Shown here piece after piece: positions 1 to 7,566 of a stretch of DNA of 24,935 nucleotides (positions are counted from its first letter, which is position 1; the number at the start of each line of letters is the position of its first letter). The position numbers and the translations under genes are program-made. The stretch lies in contig CAADWS010000226.1 of the NCBI GenBank assembly GCA_900752815.1, forward strand, positions 1 to 24,935. Direction: 5' to 3'. The notes below the pieces were generated by a model. That model was not told the DNA's origin, made no database searches, and saw only the letters and a list, made by a program, of their open reading frames with translations. Source of the DNA: Bacteroidaceae bacterium (GTDB lineage Bacteria > Bacteroidota > Bacteroidia > Bacteroidales > Bacteroidaceae).

Positions 1-9
1 ACAATCCTA

Positions 10-84
10 CTGACAGAAAATTCTAAAGTACTGATAGAAATTTCTGTCAGTACTTTAGTTTTTACGAAAGTACTGACTGTTTTT
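10..84. repeat. Palindromic intergenic repeat, likely terminator of the minus-strand gene beside it
   Basis: The segment contains several mutually complementary arms. Bases 10-19 pair with 41-50, 46-56 pair with 67-77 (11 bp perfect, 10-nt loop), and 25-34 can also pair with 47-56, so alternative hairpins compete. It lies directly downstream of the minus-strand stop at 100. The 18-mer AAAGTACTGACTGTTTTT at 67-84 recurs exactly at 7379-7396. Reading it as a terminator or dispersed intergenic repeat is inference; the pairing is seen directly. Confidence 0.7.
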
Positions 85-99
85 GGTACCGAACTCACG

Positions 100-648
100 T
101 TACAGATAGTGGAAGTTGCCGTAGTTGAAAGTGGTGAGCGGCGAACGGACATCGTCCAGAGCCGGCAGCCTTTGCGGTATTTCGTTCAGGGGGATGCCTG
201 CGTCCAGCAGTGTGCGCAGCCGCCGGGCCAGTTTCACATTCTCGCGTTCCAGTTCCTGCGGGGTGGTTTCCACGTGATACATCCGCGCCTCGTCCGGTTC
301 TGAAACAATCATGCCGGAGAACAGCCCGTGCAACCCTTCGGCCTGTGCGAACAGACAGGCATGACACCATATGCCGACAAGATTTCCGCCGTGCCGGCGC
401 AGGTAGTAGGCGTGAGGATGCCCTACGATGATGCGGTCGAAGCCTTCCCGGCTGTCGTCCTGGCGGAAGAAGAGTCCCTTGTTCGAGCCGTGTCCGAGCA
501 GCAGGATGCGCTCCTGCGTGGACACATGGTGGAGCAGGCGCCCCACTTCGCCGGAGGAGCGTTCGTCACGTACCACCTGTGCTTCCGTTCCCTCATAAAG
601 GGCCGTGAGCATGGCGGTGGTTCTGTCTTTGGGATGAATCACCAACAT
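100..648 (-). CDS. Small hypothetical protein with caspase-like (clan CD) His/Cys motif
   Basis: This 182-residue protein has no signal peptide or membrane segment and I do not recognise a named family. Two motifs stand out. One is a hydrophobic strand ending in HG (ILLLGHGS, His53). The other is a second hydrophobic strand ending in Cys (NLVGIWCHA, Cys95). That spacing and setting is how the catalytic His and Cys of clan CD peptidases (caspases, CHAT, gingipain-like) are arranged, so a caspase-hemoglobinase fold is possible but unproven. The ATG at 648 is 12 bp after the stop of the Nudix gene and is preceded by a purine-rich AGAGAAAGA stretch, which points to co-transcription. The gene ends next to a palindromic repeat. 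An inactive relative or an unrelated alpha/beta fold are alternatives. Confidence 0.8.
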   Translation of the reverse strand: MLVIHPKDRTTAMLTALYEGTEAQVVRDERSSGEVGRLLHHVSTQERILLLGHGSNKGLFFRQDDSREGFDRIIVGHPHAYYLRRHGGNLVGIWCHACLFAQAEGLHGLFSGMIVSEPDEARMYHVETTPQELERENVKLARRLRTLLDAGIPLNEIPQRLPALDDVRSPLTTFNYGNFHYL

Positions 649-660
649 ATTCTTTCTCTT

Positions 661-1410
661 TTATCCTTTTTCCGTCGCCGGAGGCAGAGCTGCCGTCTGG
701 AGTCCCAGCCATTCCCCCTTCCGGGTCAGTTCGTCATATTTTTCCCGGTTCAGGCGGAATAGCCGTCCGGTCTCCTTGGCTGCGGGGCCGTCTGCCTCGC
801 CGGCTTCTTCAATCAATCCGAGCTGCTGCATGCTGCGGCAGAAGTTGTGCCTGTCGAGCCGCGTTTCCCAAAGGGCTTCGTAGAGTTGCAGGAGCGCATC
901 AAGGGTAAACTCTTCGGGCAGCAGACCGGCCCCGACGGGTTCAAAGTGCATTTGCCGGTGCAGGGCCTGCCTTGCCCGGAGGAGCATCTCGTCGTGGTCG
1001 AACGCCAGTGGCGGCACCTCGTCCAGGGCAAACCACCGCGCGTCGGCTGCATCGTCGCCGCCTTTCACCTCCTGCATCCGCACGAGGGCATAAAAGGCGA
1101 TGGTGATGACCCGCTCGCGGGGGTCGCGCCGCGGGGCGGTGAAGGCATGGAACTGGCGGATGCAGGCCTCCCGCAGTCCGGTTTCCTCCTGCAGCTCGCG
1201 CAATGCGCCCTCCTCGGCGCTTTCGTCCATGTTGAGAAAGCCGCCGGGAAAGGCCCACCGCCCCTTGTAGGGGTCGGCACCTCTCTGCACCAGCAGCACG
1301 TGCAGCCTCCGGCCGTCGAAGCCGAAAATCACGCAGTCCGTTGTCACACTCGGATGAGGGTATCGGTAGCAATACCTCAGTTCCTTTCCGTTTCTTTCGT
1401 TCCCGTTCAT
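661..1410 (-). CDS. Nudix hydrolase with C-terminal winged-helix-like domain (NrtR/ADP-ribose pyrophosphatase type)
   Basis: This is a 249-residue cytosolic protein. A complete Nudix box fits GX5EX7REUXEEXGU, with Gly57, Glu63, Arg71-Glu72, Glu75-Glu76 and Gly78-Leu79, so the metal-binding helix is intact and pyrophosphohydrolase activity on an NDP-X substrate is expected. The region from about 150 to 235 is rich in helices and basic residues and matches the place where Nudix-type regulators (NrtR, and AraR of Bacteroides) carry a winged-helix DNA-binding domain. Members of this architecture are either ADP-ribose/ADP-sugar hydrolases or repressors whose Nudix domain senses such a ligand. The intact box favours activity, though some regulators also keep it. 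It precedes the caspase-like gene by 12 bp, probably in one transcript. The substrate cannot be read from sequence. Confidence 0.85.
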   Translation of the reverse strand: MNGNERNGKELRYCYRYPHPSVTTDCVIFGFDGRRLHVLLVQRGADPYKGRWAFPGGFLNMDESAEEGALRELQEETGLREACIRQFHAFTAPRRDPRERVITIAFYALVRMQEVKGGDDAADARWFALDEVPPLAFDHDEMLLRARQALHRQMHFEPVGAGLLPEEFTLDALLQLYEALWETRLDRHNFCRSMQQLGLIEEAGEADGPAAKETGRLFRLNREKYDELTRKGEWLGLQTAALPPATEKG

Positions 1411-1562
1411 TTCTTTTTCTGTTCGTGTGTTGGATTCCGGAAGTAAAGATAGCGTCCGCAGGCAGCCCGGCCAAACATTTGTGCGGGAAAAATCTTCCGC
1501 GTCGGGGGCGCGGGCCTTTTCCCCGGCTTTCTCCTTTGCTGTCCGTTCATCTTCCGGCCTCC

Positions 1563-2186
1563 CTATTGCGGTGAGCCGTCCGCCTTCTCCAGCGCTTTCA
1601 GCCTTCTTCCGGCTTCCTCCTTCATGCCGTTCAGTTCCTTGAAATCCAGTATCCTGCGGAATTTTCCCAGCACTCTTCCCTGCCGGTCAATGTACCCGTA
1701 GACGGTGATTTCCTCATCGTCCGTCATGCCGTAGCCGTCCTCGTCCATGTAGTAGTAGCCGTCGGGGTTCAGTTGCCAGTCCACCCTTGCCAGCCCTTCC
1801 TCGTATGCTCTCACGAAGGTGGGATACACGGCGTTTCCGGTCCGCGCCTTCCTTGTCACATCCTCGGACATTCCTTCCAGGGTGTCCCAGTCCACGTCGT
1901 CGGGCTTCACGGTCAGCAGCGTCATCTGTTCGTCCATGAATTCGACGGCCGTCCCGTTGTTTTCGTCAATCAGATAGCGGGGTTTCCAGTATCCGTTAAT
2001 CACCTGGTTGAGTATCCACATGCCTTCGTCAAGATTGCTTTTGCTGTAGGGGTATTCAAGGTATGGTTCTTCGTTGAGTTTCCGGTAGAGCGCCTGCCCT
2101 TCCGTTTCGTTCTGCCCTATCCGGCAGTCGGTTGTCCTTTCGTTTTTCATCTTCGTAGTCATTGGGGTTTGTTTCTGTTTTTCCAT
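1563..2186 (-). CDS. Hypothetical acidic protein
   Basis: I do not recognise this 207-residue protein. It has no signal peptide, membrane segment or known catalytic motif. It is soluble and rich in acidic and aromatic residues (for example YYYMDEDGYGMTDDEE near residues 143-158), with a basic, helical C-terminus. An internal ATG at 2162 could be the true start, because the first eight residues are lysine- and glutamine-rich and neither start has a clear ribosome binding site. The gap to the Nudix gene downstream is 152 bp, so a shared transcript is possible but not shown. Codon use is like its neighbours, so there is no sign of recent transfer. Confidence 0.7.
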   Translation of the reverse strand: MEKQKQTPMTTKMKNERTTDCRIGQNETEGQALYRKLNEEPYLEYPYSKSNLDEGMWILNQVINGYWKPRYLIDENNGTAVEFMDEQMTLLTVKPDDVDWDTLEGMSEDVTRKARTGNAVYPTFVRAYEEGLARVDWQLNPDGYYYMDEDGYGMTDDEEITVYGYIDRQGRVLGKFRRILDFKELNGMKEEAGRRLKALEKADGSPQ

Positions 2187-2340
2187 TATAGAGCGGAAAT
2201 ATACGGAAAATCTGTCAATGCCCTTTCATTTTTTTCGGATTAGCGGGAAAATATGATTGTTGTGCTGTTGCTTCTACATGCTTTTGCCTGCCTTGCTCCG
2301 GTCTTTCGGTATCTGTTTCGGGGGTAATCTGAAGCGGATA

Positions 2341-2372
2341 TTTGGTCTTGTAATGATTTTACTCTATATTTG
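2341..2372 (+). promoter_or_regulatory. Bacteroidales sigma-ABfr promoter for the GH31 gene
   Basis: TTTG at 2341-2344 and TATATTTG at 2365-2372 match the Bacteroides -33 (TTTG) and -7 (TAnnTTTG) consensus, with a 20-bp spacer. Transcription should start near 2379-2382. This leaves a leader of roughly 200 nt before the start at 2578. The rest of 2187-2577 shows no convincing gene. Confidence 0.7.
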
Positions 2373-2528
2373 TAGAATAGATGAGTGTCCGGTCATGTCA
2401 AAGCCGAAAATGCTGTTTCCGTTTTGCCATTGCGCTCGCCCGGCACGCTGTTTTCCGGACATAGAGTGCCATGCCCTGAGGCGGCCGGCAGGATGGGCCG
2501 GAATATGTTGAAGATGAAATTATTCCTT

Positions 2529-2547
2529 CCGGCAAGTTGTGTGCCGG
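2529..2547 (+). promoter_or_regulatory. Hairpin in the leader just before the GH31 start
   Basis: CCGGCA (2529-2534) pairs with TGCCGG (2542-2547) about 30 nt upstream of the ATG at 2578. A second possible long-range pairing in the leader is TGTCCGG near 2387 with CCGGACA near 2456. No known riboswitch class is recognised. A role in translation control is inference. Confidence 0.35.
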
Positions 2548-2577
2548 GGAATTTGTATGATAAAAAAACTGATATCT

Positions 2578-4737
2578 ATGAAAAAGCGAAACTGGTTACT
2601 TTGGGTGGTGCTCCTCGCGGGTCTGGTGGCCTGCAAGGGGACGGACGGAGAAAACGGCAGGCCACGGGTGGAACAGGTGGCGGCCGGTGTGTGGAAACTG
2701 ACTTCGGGAACTCCCGAAAAGCTGAATCTGCTGAGCGAACTGCACGTCCGGCCGAAGGTGGAGGCCATCAATGCCATGGGCGAGGCTGAATTGCCGTTGC
2801 CGGTGGACAGTATCTCTGTGAAACAGGTGGACGGAAAGACGTATATCCGCTTCCCGCTGGAGCAGGAAGAGAAAATCTTCGGACTGGGACTGAATTTTCA
2901 GACGGTGGAGCAGCGCGGCCGCATCTTGCGCCTGCACATGGACCACTACAACGGACGCGACAACGGCCGCACGCATGCGCCGGTGCCGTTTTTCGTGTCG
3001 TCGCGCGGCTATGGCGCCTTCATCAACAGTGCGCGCTACATTGACGTGTGGGCAGGCACGAGCGTGAGAAAGGACAGTCAGAATCCGCCCGTGGTGCGCG
3101 ACCGCAATACTGACCCGCAGTGGTCGGCACAGCCTTATTCCGACAATCTGGAATTTCTGGTGCCCGCCGAAGGGGTGGAAATTGTGCTCTTTGCGGGCAA
3201 CGAACTGCTCGACGTGGTGCGGCGCTTCAATCTGTATAACGGCGGCGGTGCGTTGCCGCCCAAGTGGGGACTGGGTTTCTGGCACCGTGTGCCGACGCTC
3301 TATTCCGACCGGCAGGTGCTCGACGAGGTGGGCGAATTTGCGAAGCGCGGTTTTCCGCTGAGCGTGGTCGGGCTGGAGCCGGGCTGGATGTCGCGGGCTT
3401 ATCCCTGCACCTATCAGTGGGACTCCACGCGCTTCCCGAGGCCTGACGAGTTTGTGGGCGAACTCCGCCGGCAGGGCATCCGCACGAATGTGTGGATGAA
3501 CGGCTATCTGTCGCCCGACTGCGAAATATTCGAACGGATGCAGCCTTATACGGCCACGCACACGGTGTGGTGCGGCACGGTACCCGACTATTCGATGCCC
3601 GAAGCGCGCGAACTCCTGGCGGGGCATTTCCAGAAGCATCTGCTTGACCGGGGAGTGAGTGGCTTCAAAATGGACGAGAACGACGGTTACGACTCCTGGC
3701 TGTGGCCCGATGTGGCCGAATTCCCGTCGGGGAACAGTGCGGAGCAGATGCGGCAGATTTACGGTCCGCTCATGCAGGACATGACGATGCAGCTCTTCCG
3801 CCAGCGCAACCAGCGCACCTACGGCCTGGTGAGGGCCAGCAACGCCGGTGCGGCTTCTTTCCCCTATGTGCTCTATAACGATTATTACAACCACCGCGAC
3901 TTCATTACGGCGCTCATCAACAGTTCCTTCATCGGGGTGTTGTGGACACCGGAGGTGCGGGCCTCGCAGACGGCCGAGGAATGGCTGCGACGGATGCAGA
4001 CGGTGTGCTTCTCTCCGCTGGCCATGCTCGACGCCTGGGCCGACGGCACGAAGCCCTGGTCGTTCCCCGAAGTGGAGCGTCAGGTGAACGACGTGATGCG
4101 TCTGCGCATGCAGCTGATTCCCTATCTTTACACGGCCTTTGCCGATTATGCCTTCTACGGGACGCCGCCCGTGCGCGCCATGAATCTGGAGAAGGGATAT
4201 GCGGCTGCCGACCGCATGGAGCAGGGCCGGCTCGACGCCACGGCCAATCCGTATGCTCTGGCGGTGCGCCGCGAGGTGAAGGACCAGTTTATGGTGGGCG
4301 ACCATCTGCTGGTGGCGCCTTTCTTTGCCGGCGACCAGGAACGGCAGGTGGTGCTGCCGCAGGGCAAGTGGTATGACTTCTATACGGGCGAACTGGCCGG
4401 TGAGGGAGAGGTGATTCGGGTGAAGGCCGAGCTCGACCGCATTCCGGTCTATGTGCGCGACGGTGGCATCGTGCCGCTGCTGAACGACGGCGAACGCGCC
4501 GACGACGGCCGGAAACACACGCTGGAAGTGCGCCATTACGGCACGAAGCCCGCTACTTATGACCTTTATGACGACGACGGCGAAACCTTCGACTATGAGA
4601 AGGGCGAGTATGTGCGCATCCGCCTGCACGTGGCGCCCGATGCGCAGGGCCGCCTGCAGGGCCGTGCCGAAATGCCGGAGGGCAAGACGGCCTGGTCGTA
4701 CGGCGACTTCCGCTTCCGCTTCATGACGCAGCCTTGA
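2578..4737 (+). CDS. Glycoside hydrolase family 31 lipoprotein (alpha-glycosidase)
   Basis: This 719-residue exported glycosidase should remove terminal alpha-linked sugars (alpha-glucosidase, alpha-xylosidase or alpha-galactosidase type; the substrate is not readable). The start at 2578 is preferred over an in-frame ATG 39 bp upstream because it begins a classic lipoprotein signal, MKKRNWLLW...LVAC, with the lipid-accepting Cys at residue 19. The N-terminal beta-sandwich (about 30-215) is followed by a TIM barrel (about 225-560) opening with LPPKWGLGFW. The barrel carries GFKMDENDG, in which Asp366 is the expected nucleophile; Asp435 in YNDYYNHRD is a candidate acid/base. C-terminal beta domains complete the usual GH31 length. 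It stands behind a good promoter and 294 bp before a second lipoprotein, suggesting a glycan-degradation pair. No SusC/SusD pair is present in the window. Confidence 0.9.
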   Translation: MKKRNWLLWVVLLAGLVACKGTDGENGRPRVEQVAAGVWKLTSGTPEKLNLLSELHVRPKVEAINAMGEAELPLPVDSISVKQVDGKTYIRFPLEQEEKIFGLGLNFQTVEQRGRILRLHMDHYNGRDNGRTHAPVPFFVSSRGYGAFINSARYIDVWAGTSVRKDSQNPPVVRDRNTDPQWSAQPYSDNLEFLVPAEGVEIVLFAGNELLDVVRRFNLYNGGGALPPKWGLGFWHRVPTLYSDRQVLDEVGEFAKRGFPLSVVGLEPGWMSRAYPCTYQWDSTRFPRPDEFVGELRRQGIRTNVWMNGYLSPDCEIFERMQPYTATHTVWCGTVPDYSMPEARELLAGHFQKHLLDRGVSGFKMDENDGYDSWLWPDVAEFPSGNSAEQMRQIYGPLMQDMTMQLFRQRNQRTYGLVRASNAGAASFPYVLYNDYYNHRDFITALINSSFIGVLWTPEVRASQTAEEWLRRMQTVCFSPLAMLDAWADGTKPWSFPEVERQVNDVMRLRMQLIPYLYTAFADYAFYGTPPVRAMNLEKGYAAADRMEQGRLDATANPYALAVRREVKDQFMVGDHLLVAPFFAGDQERQVVLPQGKWYDFYTGELAGEGEVIRVKAELDRIPVYVRDGGIVPLLNDGERADDGRKHTLEVRHYGTKPATYDLYDDDGETFDYEKGEYVRIRLHVAPDAQGRLQGRAEMPEGKTAWSYGDFRFRFMTQP

Positions 4738-4771
4738 GCCGTTGTCCGCTTGCGGTTGACGAAAAAAAGGC

Positions 4772-4811
4772 GGAGGGAAGTCCCGTCCAGGGACGGGGAA
4801 ATCTTCCCTCC
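4772..4811. other. Strong two-part stem-loop after the GH31 gene
   Basis: GGAGGGAAG (4772-4780) pairs with CTTCCCTCC (4803-4811), and inside it CCCGTCC (4782-4788) pairs with GGACGGG (4791-4797). A run of seven A precedes it on the plus strand, so only the minus-strand transcript would have a U-tract after the stem. On the plus strand it could be a processing or stabilising element or an attenuator rather than a classical terminator. Confidence 0.5.
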
Positions 4812-4900
4812 TGCCGTCTGATGAGAAAGGACGGGAATGAGCCGGAGGCGATGAATGCCCGCAACACTTTTTGGCCCGTCCTCCTTTGTGGTTTCCGTGT

Positions 4901-4964
4901 ATTTTGCGCTTTTTCCGAAGCGGACAGCGTCCGCAGGAAAAGACTCCCGCTGGCGGCGCAAAAT
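4901..4964. other. Nested imperfect palindrome in the GH31-to-5032 intergenic region
   Basis: ATTTTGCGC (4901-4909) pairs with GCGCAAAAT (4956-4964), TTTTCC (4911-4916) with GGAAAA (4936-4941), and GCGGAC (4920-4925) with GTCCGC (4929-4934). A bulge of about 14 nt sits on the right side. A further stem follows at about 4969-4995. The intergenic region 4738-5031 is therefore heavily structured. No protein-coding gene is convincing in it. Confidence 0.45.
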
Positions 4965-5031
4965 GCACTGGCAGGAACTGAAGTTTCCAGCCAGCGGGAT
5001 GAAATGAATCTGTCCATAGAAAAAGAATAAC

Positions 5032-7293
5032 ATGAAAAAGATTTTTGTTGCATTGGCGCTCGTCGCCGGATTGCTGTCGTCGTGCGGGACGTCGGGTCCG
5101 CGCTCCTTTCAGACGGATTATTTCCGTGTAGACATTGACGACAGAGGGTATATTGTCGGCATGTGGAACCAGACAAGGAAAAGCCGGAATTTCAGTCCGG
5201 CAGACCAGCCTTCTCCGCTGCTTTCCCTTTATGATGAAGACATCAAGCGGTATTATTATCCGCAGAAGGCGCACTATCGTGCGGGCAAATATCAGCTGGA
5301 ATATGAGAATGGCTCGGTGGCCGTTGTCAGTTTGGAGGAGAAGGACAAATATTTCCGGCTGAAGCTGGAAAGTCTGGAGCCCCGTCAGGGCATCGACGGC
5401 ATTCAGTGGGGGAATTATTATACGAATATCACCAACCTGCTGGGCGAGATTATCGGGGTGGCCCGCGACACGTCGGCCGCAGTGGGCTATGCCATCGGTG
5501 TGCTGGCGCTCGACGACAATACCATCGGGGGAGAGTCGCGCTTTACTTCCGAAACGGGCCCTTCGGGCTACATTGTGCACACGCCCGACCCGGTGAATCA
5601 CCCGCTTCCGCTTACCCTGCATGAGGGCCAACAGTTTACGATGGGCGGTGACGGCATAAACGATGTTGCCTTCTATAACCGGAAGGAGCCGTATTTCCGC
5701 ATTCTGTATGGCAATGCCGCCTATGTGGATGCCAACGGGCGCATCAATATCCGTTATCATTCGCGCGACCGCCGGAAGGGGAAGATGATTTATTCGCCGG
5801 AGGGCAACCCCATCTTTCAGAACAACGAACCCAACCACATGATGCGGCAGGACGTGCCCGGGGTCGATTTTATCGGTTCGTCCATTGCCTTGTGGGGAAG
5901 TCCGGACAGTGTGGCGCTGATGGATGTGATTCAGAACATCGTGCTGGAAGAAGGACTGCCGCACCCGATGTTCAACGGCAAATGGGTCAAGGACCCCACC
6001 AGCTTCATGCCGGACATCTGTACCTACGGCGGACTGATGGACAGCGTGGCCTCGTATGCCCGGCAGATGGGGCTGAAGGTTATCCATACGTATGACCAGC
6101 CCTTCCTGCATGCCGACAGGGGCAACGGCGGCTTTATCGACGGACCGCAGCATGAAAATAAGCGTTATCATTTCACCGACAAGGACTTGTCCACCCGCGA
6201 GTATGCCGACCTGCTGGCCAGGGACGGACTGATATTGGGGCGCACCTGCATCTCCAATGCGATGGCTCCCGGAACGAAGGACTGCAGTCCGGTGCCGTCG
6301 GACAGCATCTGCATCCTGCACCGCCGCTTCCTGACGGCGGATTTGAGCGAGACGGATACGATGATTTACATTGACAATCCCGATTATCTGGACGAAATCG
6401 CCTGCTGGGAAGGCCATACGAAGGAGCTGAACATGGTGAAAATCGGCAAGGAACTGATTCATTACCTCGGCGTCACGAAGGAGAAGCCCTACCGGCTCCT
6501 CAAGGTGAAACGGGGATATTGGGGCACCCGGCCCGCGGCACACGCCAAGGGGGCTGCCGTTGACAAGCTCCAGCCGTCGGTGGGGGGTGCTTATGCCGGC
6601 TTGATTCCCAATCTGGAACTGCAGGACGAGCTGGCCCGCCATTATGCGGACATTTGCAAGAACAGCGGACTGGGCATGTTCGATTACGACGGTCAGGAGT
6701 TTTTCTTCCATACGGGATTCGGCGCCTATTCGGTGAAGCGCTTTTTCCGCAACATGTTTGCACAGGCCAGGCGTTACGGTCTGCCCGACATCCGCTTCAC
6801 GGGGGCCACGCTCTCCGAAGGGTCCTGGCACTACCAGAGCATCTGGAACGTGGGGGGAGGCCTGAACATTTATGATGTGAAGAAACGGGTGTGGGGAAGC
6901 ACCACCAGCCAGGGGAAGGACCTGCGCGACGTGACATATGCCAACTTCTTCCCCTCGTCGTTCGGCGGCAACTTCCCGATTACGGCGCAGTCGACGGTCG
7001 AGGACTATGAACACATCGAAGCCACGGCAATCGGCTACGGCTGTACGTATGCGTTCAAAATCGGGCAGAAGGATGTGGAAAGTTGTCCGCAGAAGTATGC
7101 GATTTTTCGGGTCATCAGAACCTGGGAGGAAGCTCGCCGCGCAGATGCTTTTCCGCCTTATGTGAAGAAACTTTTGCGCGACCCCTCGTTGAGCTGGCGC
7201 CTGGAGAAGAATGAAGGCGGAGAGGAAGGCTGGACGCTGTATCAGATGGAGAACGGCAAGAAAGGCCGTTCGTTCCAGTTGAGAGCAAAATAA
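5032..7293 (+). CDS. Large TIM-barrel-like lipoprotein, putative glycoside hydrolase of unrecognised family
   Basis: This 753-residue exported protein has a lipoprotein signal, MKKIFVALA...GLLSSC, with Cys18 as the lipid-accepting residue. Residues of about 25-200 look like a beta-sandwich resembling the N-terminal domains of clan GH-D-type enzymes. The remainder alternates strands and helices with acidic and aromatic motifs at strand ends, as in a TIM barrel: LKVIHTYDQPF (Asp355) and GLGMFDYDGQEFFFHTG (Asp551, Asp553, Glu556). A catalytic Asp in the second motif is plausible. I cannot place it in a numbered CAZy family. It follows the GH31 gene in the same direction and ends 36 bp before a strong hairpin terminator, so both probably act on the same glycan at the cell surface or in the periplasm. 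A non-catalytic carbohydrate-binding role is an alternative. Confidence 0.75.
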   Translation: MKKIFVALALVAGLLSSCGTSGPRSFQTDYFRVDIDDRGYIVGMWNQTRKSRNFSPADQPSPLLSLYDEDIKRYYYPQKAHYRAGKYQLEYENGSVAVVSLEEKDKYFRLKLESLEPRQGIDGIQWGNYYTNITNLLGEIIGVARDTSAAVGYAIGVLALDDNTIGGESRFTSETGPSGYIVHTPDPVNHPLPLTLHEGQQFTMGGDGINDVAFYNRKEPYFRILYGNAAYVDANGRINIRYHSRDRRKGKMIYSPEGNPIFQNNEPNHMMRQDVPGVDFIGSSIALWGSPDSVALMDVIQNIVLEEGLPHPMFNGKWVKDPTSFMPDICTYGGLMDSVASYARQMGLKVIHTYDQPFLHADRGNGGFIDGPQHENKRYHFTDKDLSTREYADLLARDGLILGRTCISNAMAPGTKDCSPVPSDSICILHRRFLTADLSETDTMIYIDNPDYLDEIACWEGHTKELNMVKIGKELIHYLGVTKEKPYRLLKVKRGYWGTRPAAHAKGAAVDKLQPSVGGAYAGLIPNLELQDELARHYADICKNSGLGMFDYDGQEFFFHTGFGAYSVKRFFRNMFAQARRYGLPDIRFTGATLSEGSWHYQSIWNVGGGLNIYDVKKRVWGSTTSQGKDLRDVTYANFFPSSFGGNFPITAQSTVEDYEHIEATAIGYGCTYAFKIGQKDVESCPQKYAIFRVIRTWEEARRADAFPPYVKKLLRDPSLSWRLEKNEGGEEGWTLYQMENGKKGRSFQLRAK

Positions 7294-7329
7294 GAGCCGG
7301 CGGCCCCGAAAAACGATCAGTACTTTAGG

Positions 7330-7398
7330 AAAAACAGTCAGTACTTTTGAAAAAACAGTCCTTACTTTCGTTTTTTCTAAAGTACTGACTGTTTTTTT
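7330..7398 (+). terminator. Strong intrinsic terminator built from the palindromic repeat
   Basis: AAAAACAGTCAGTACTTT (7330-7347) is perfectly complementary over 18 bp to AAAGTACTGACTGTTTTT (7379-7396), ending in a run of seven T. Further CAGTACTTT-like arms start near 7319 and 7356. It closes the gene ending at 7293. The right arm is identical to bases 67-84 of the window. Confidence 0.85.
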
Positions 7399-7402
7399 GA
7401 GG

Positions 7403-7456
7403 GGCCGCCACCGGATTCCGTGCGGAAGCGGGTGCGGGAGATGTCTTATTTTCCTC
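7403..7456. repeat. 54-bp direct repeat, left copy (island boundary)
   Basis: These 54 bases are identical to 15642-15695 in the same orientation. The left copy ends exactly where the IS terminal inverted repeat begins at 7457. The right copy runs directly into G+C-rich flanking sequence. It contains no gene. It may be a duplicated target or attachment site, or a recombination footprint; no integrase gene lies between the copies. Confidence 0.9.
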
Positions 7457-7473
7457 TATTGCTGTCCGATAAA
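7457..7473. repeat. IS left terminal inverted repeat
   Basis: TATTGCTGTCCGATAAA, exact complement of 8870-8886. It starts at the first base after the left 54-bp repeat. Confidence 0.88.
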
Positions 7474-7496
7474 AATTTTGGAAAAGCATAAAAATA

Positions 7497-7524
7497 GGGT
7501 TGACATCATTTGCTATGTCAGCCC
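7497..7524 (+). terminator. Stem-loop upstream of the transposase, inside the IS
   Basis: GGGTTGACAT (7497-7506) pairs with ATGTCAGCCC (7515-7524, one G-T pair), followed by ATTTTTG. A hairpin between the IS end and the transposase start is common in IS elements, where it blocks transcripts entering from outside. That role here is inferred. Confidence 0.5.
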
Positions 7525-7566
7525 ATTTTTGTTAGATTTCTGTCGCCAAACAAAAACAATCTAACT

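Noticed and set aside
2257..2511. An 84-codon plus-strand ORF before the GH31 gene
   Set aside because: The promoter at 2341-2372 lies inside it, the translation is Cys-rich and unlike a protein, and no start signal is seen.
4734..5030. A 98-codon plus-strand ORF between the two lipoprotein genes
   Set aside because: It starts at a TTG overlapping the GH31 stop and runs through strong hairpins. It looks like a by-product of the structured spacer.
2596..7014. A 1472-codon open frame on the minus strand across both lipoprotein genes and their spacer
   Set aside because: It is antisense to two well-supported exported proteins in the same frame. Such mirror frames arise from G+C-rich codon bias. 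The translation is Arg/His-rich and has no recognisable domain.
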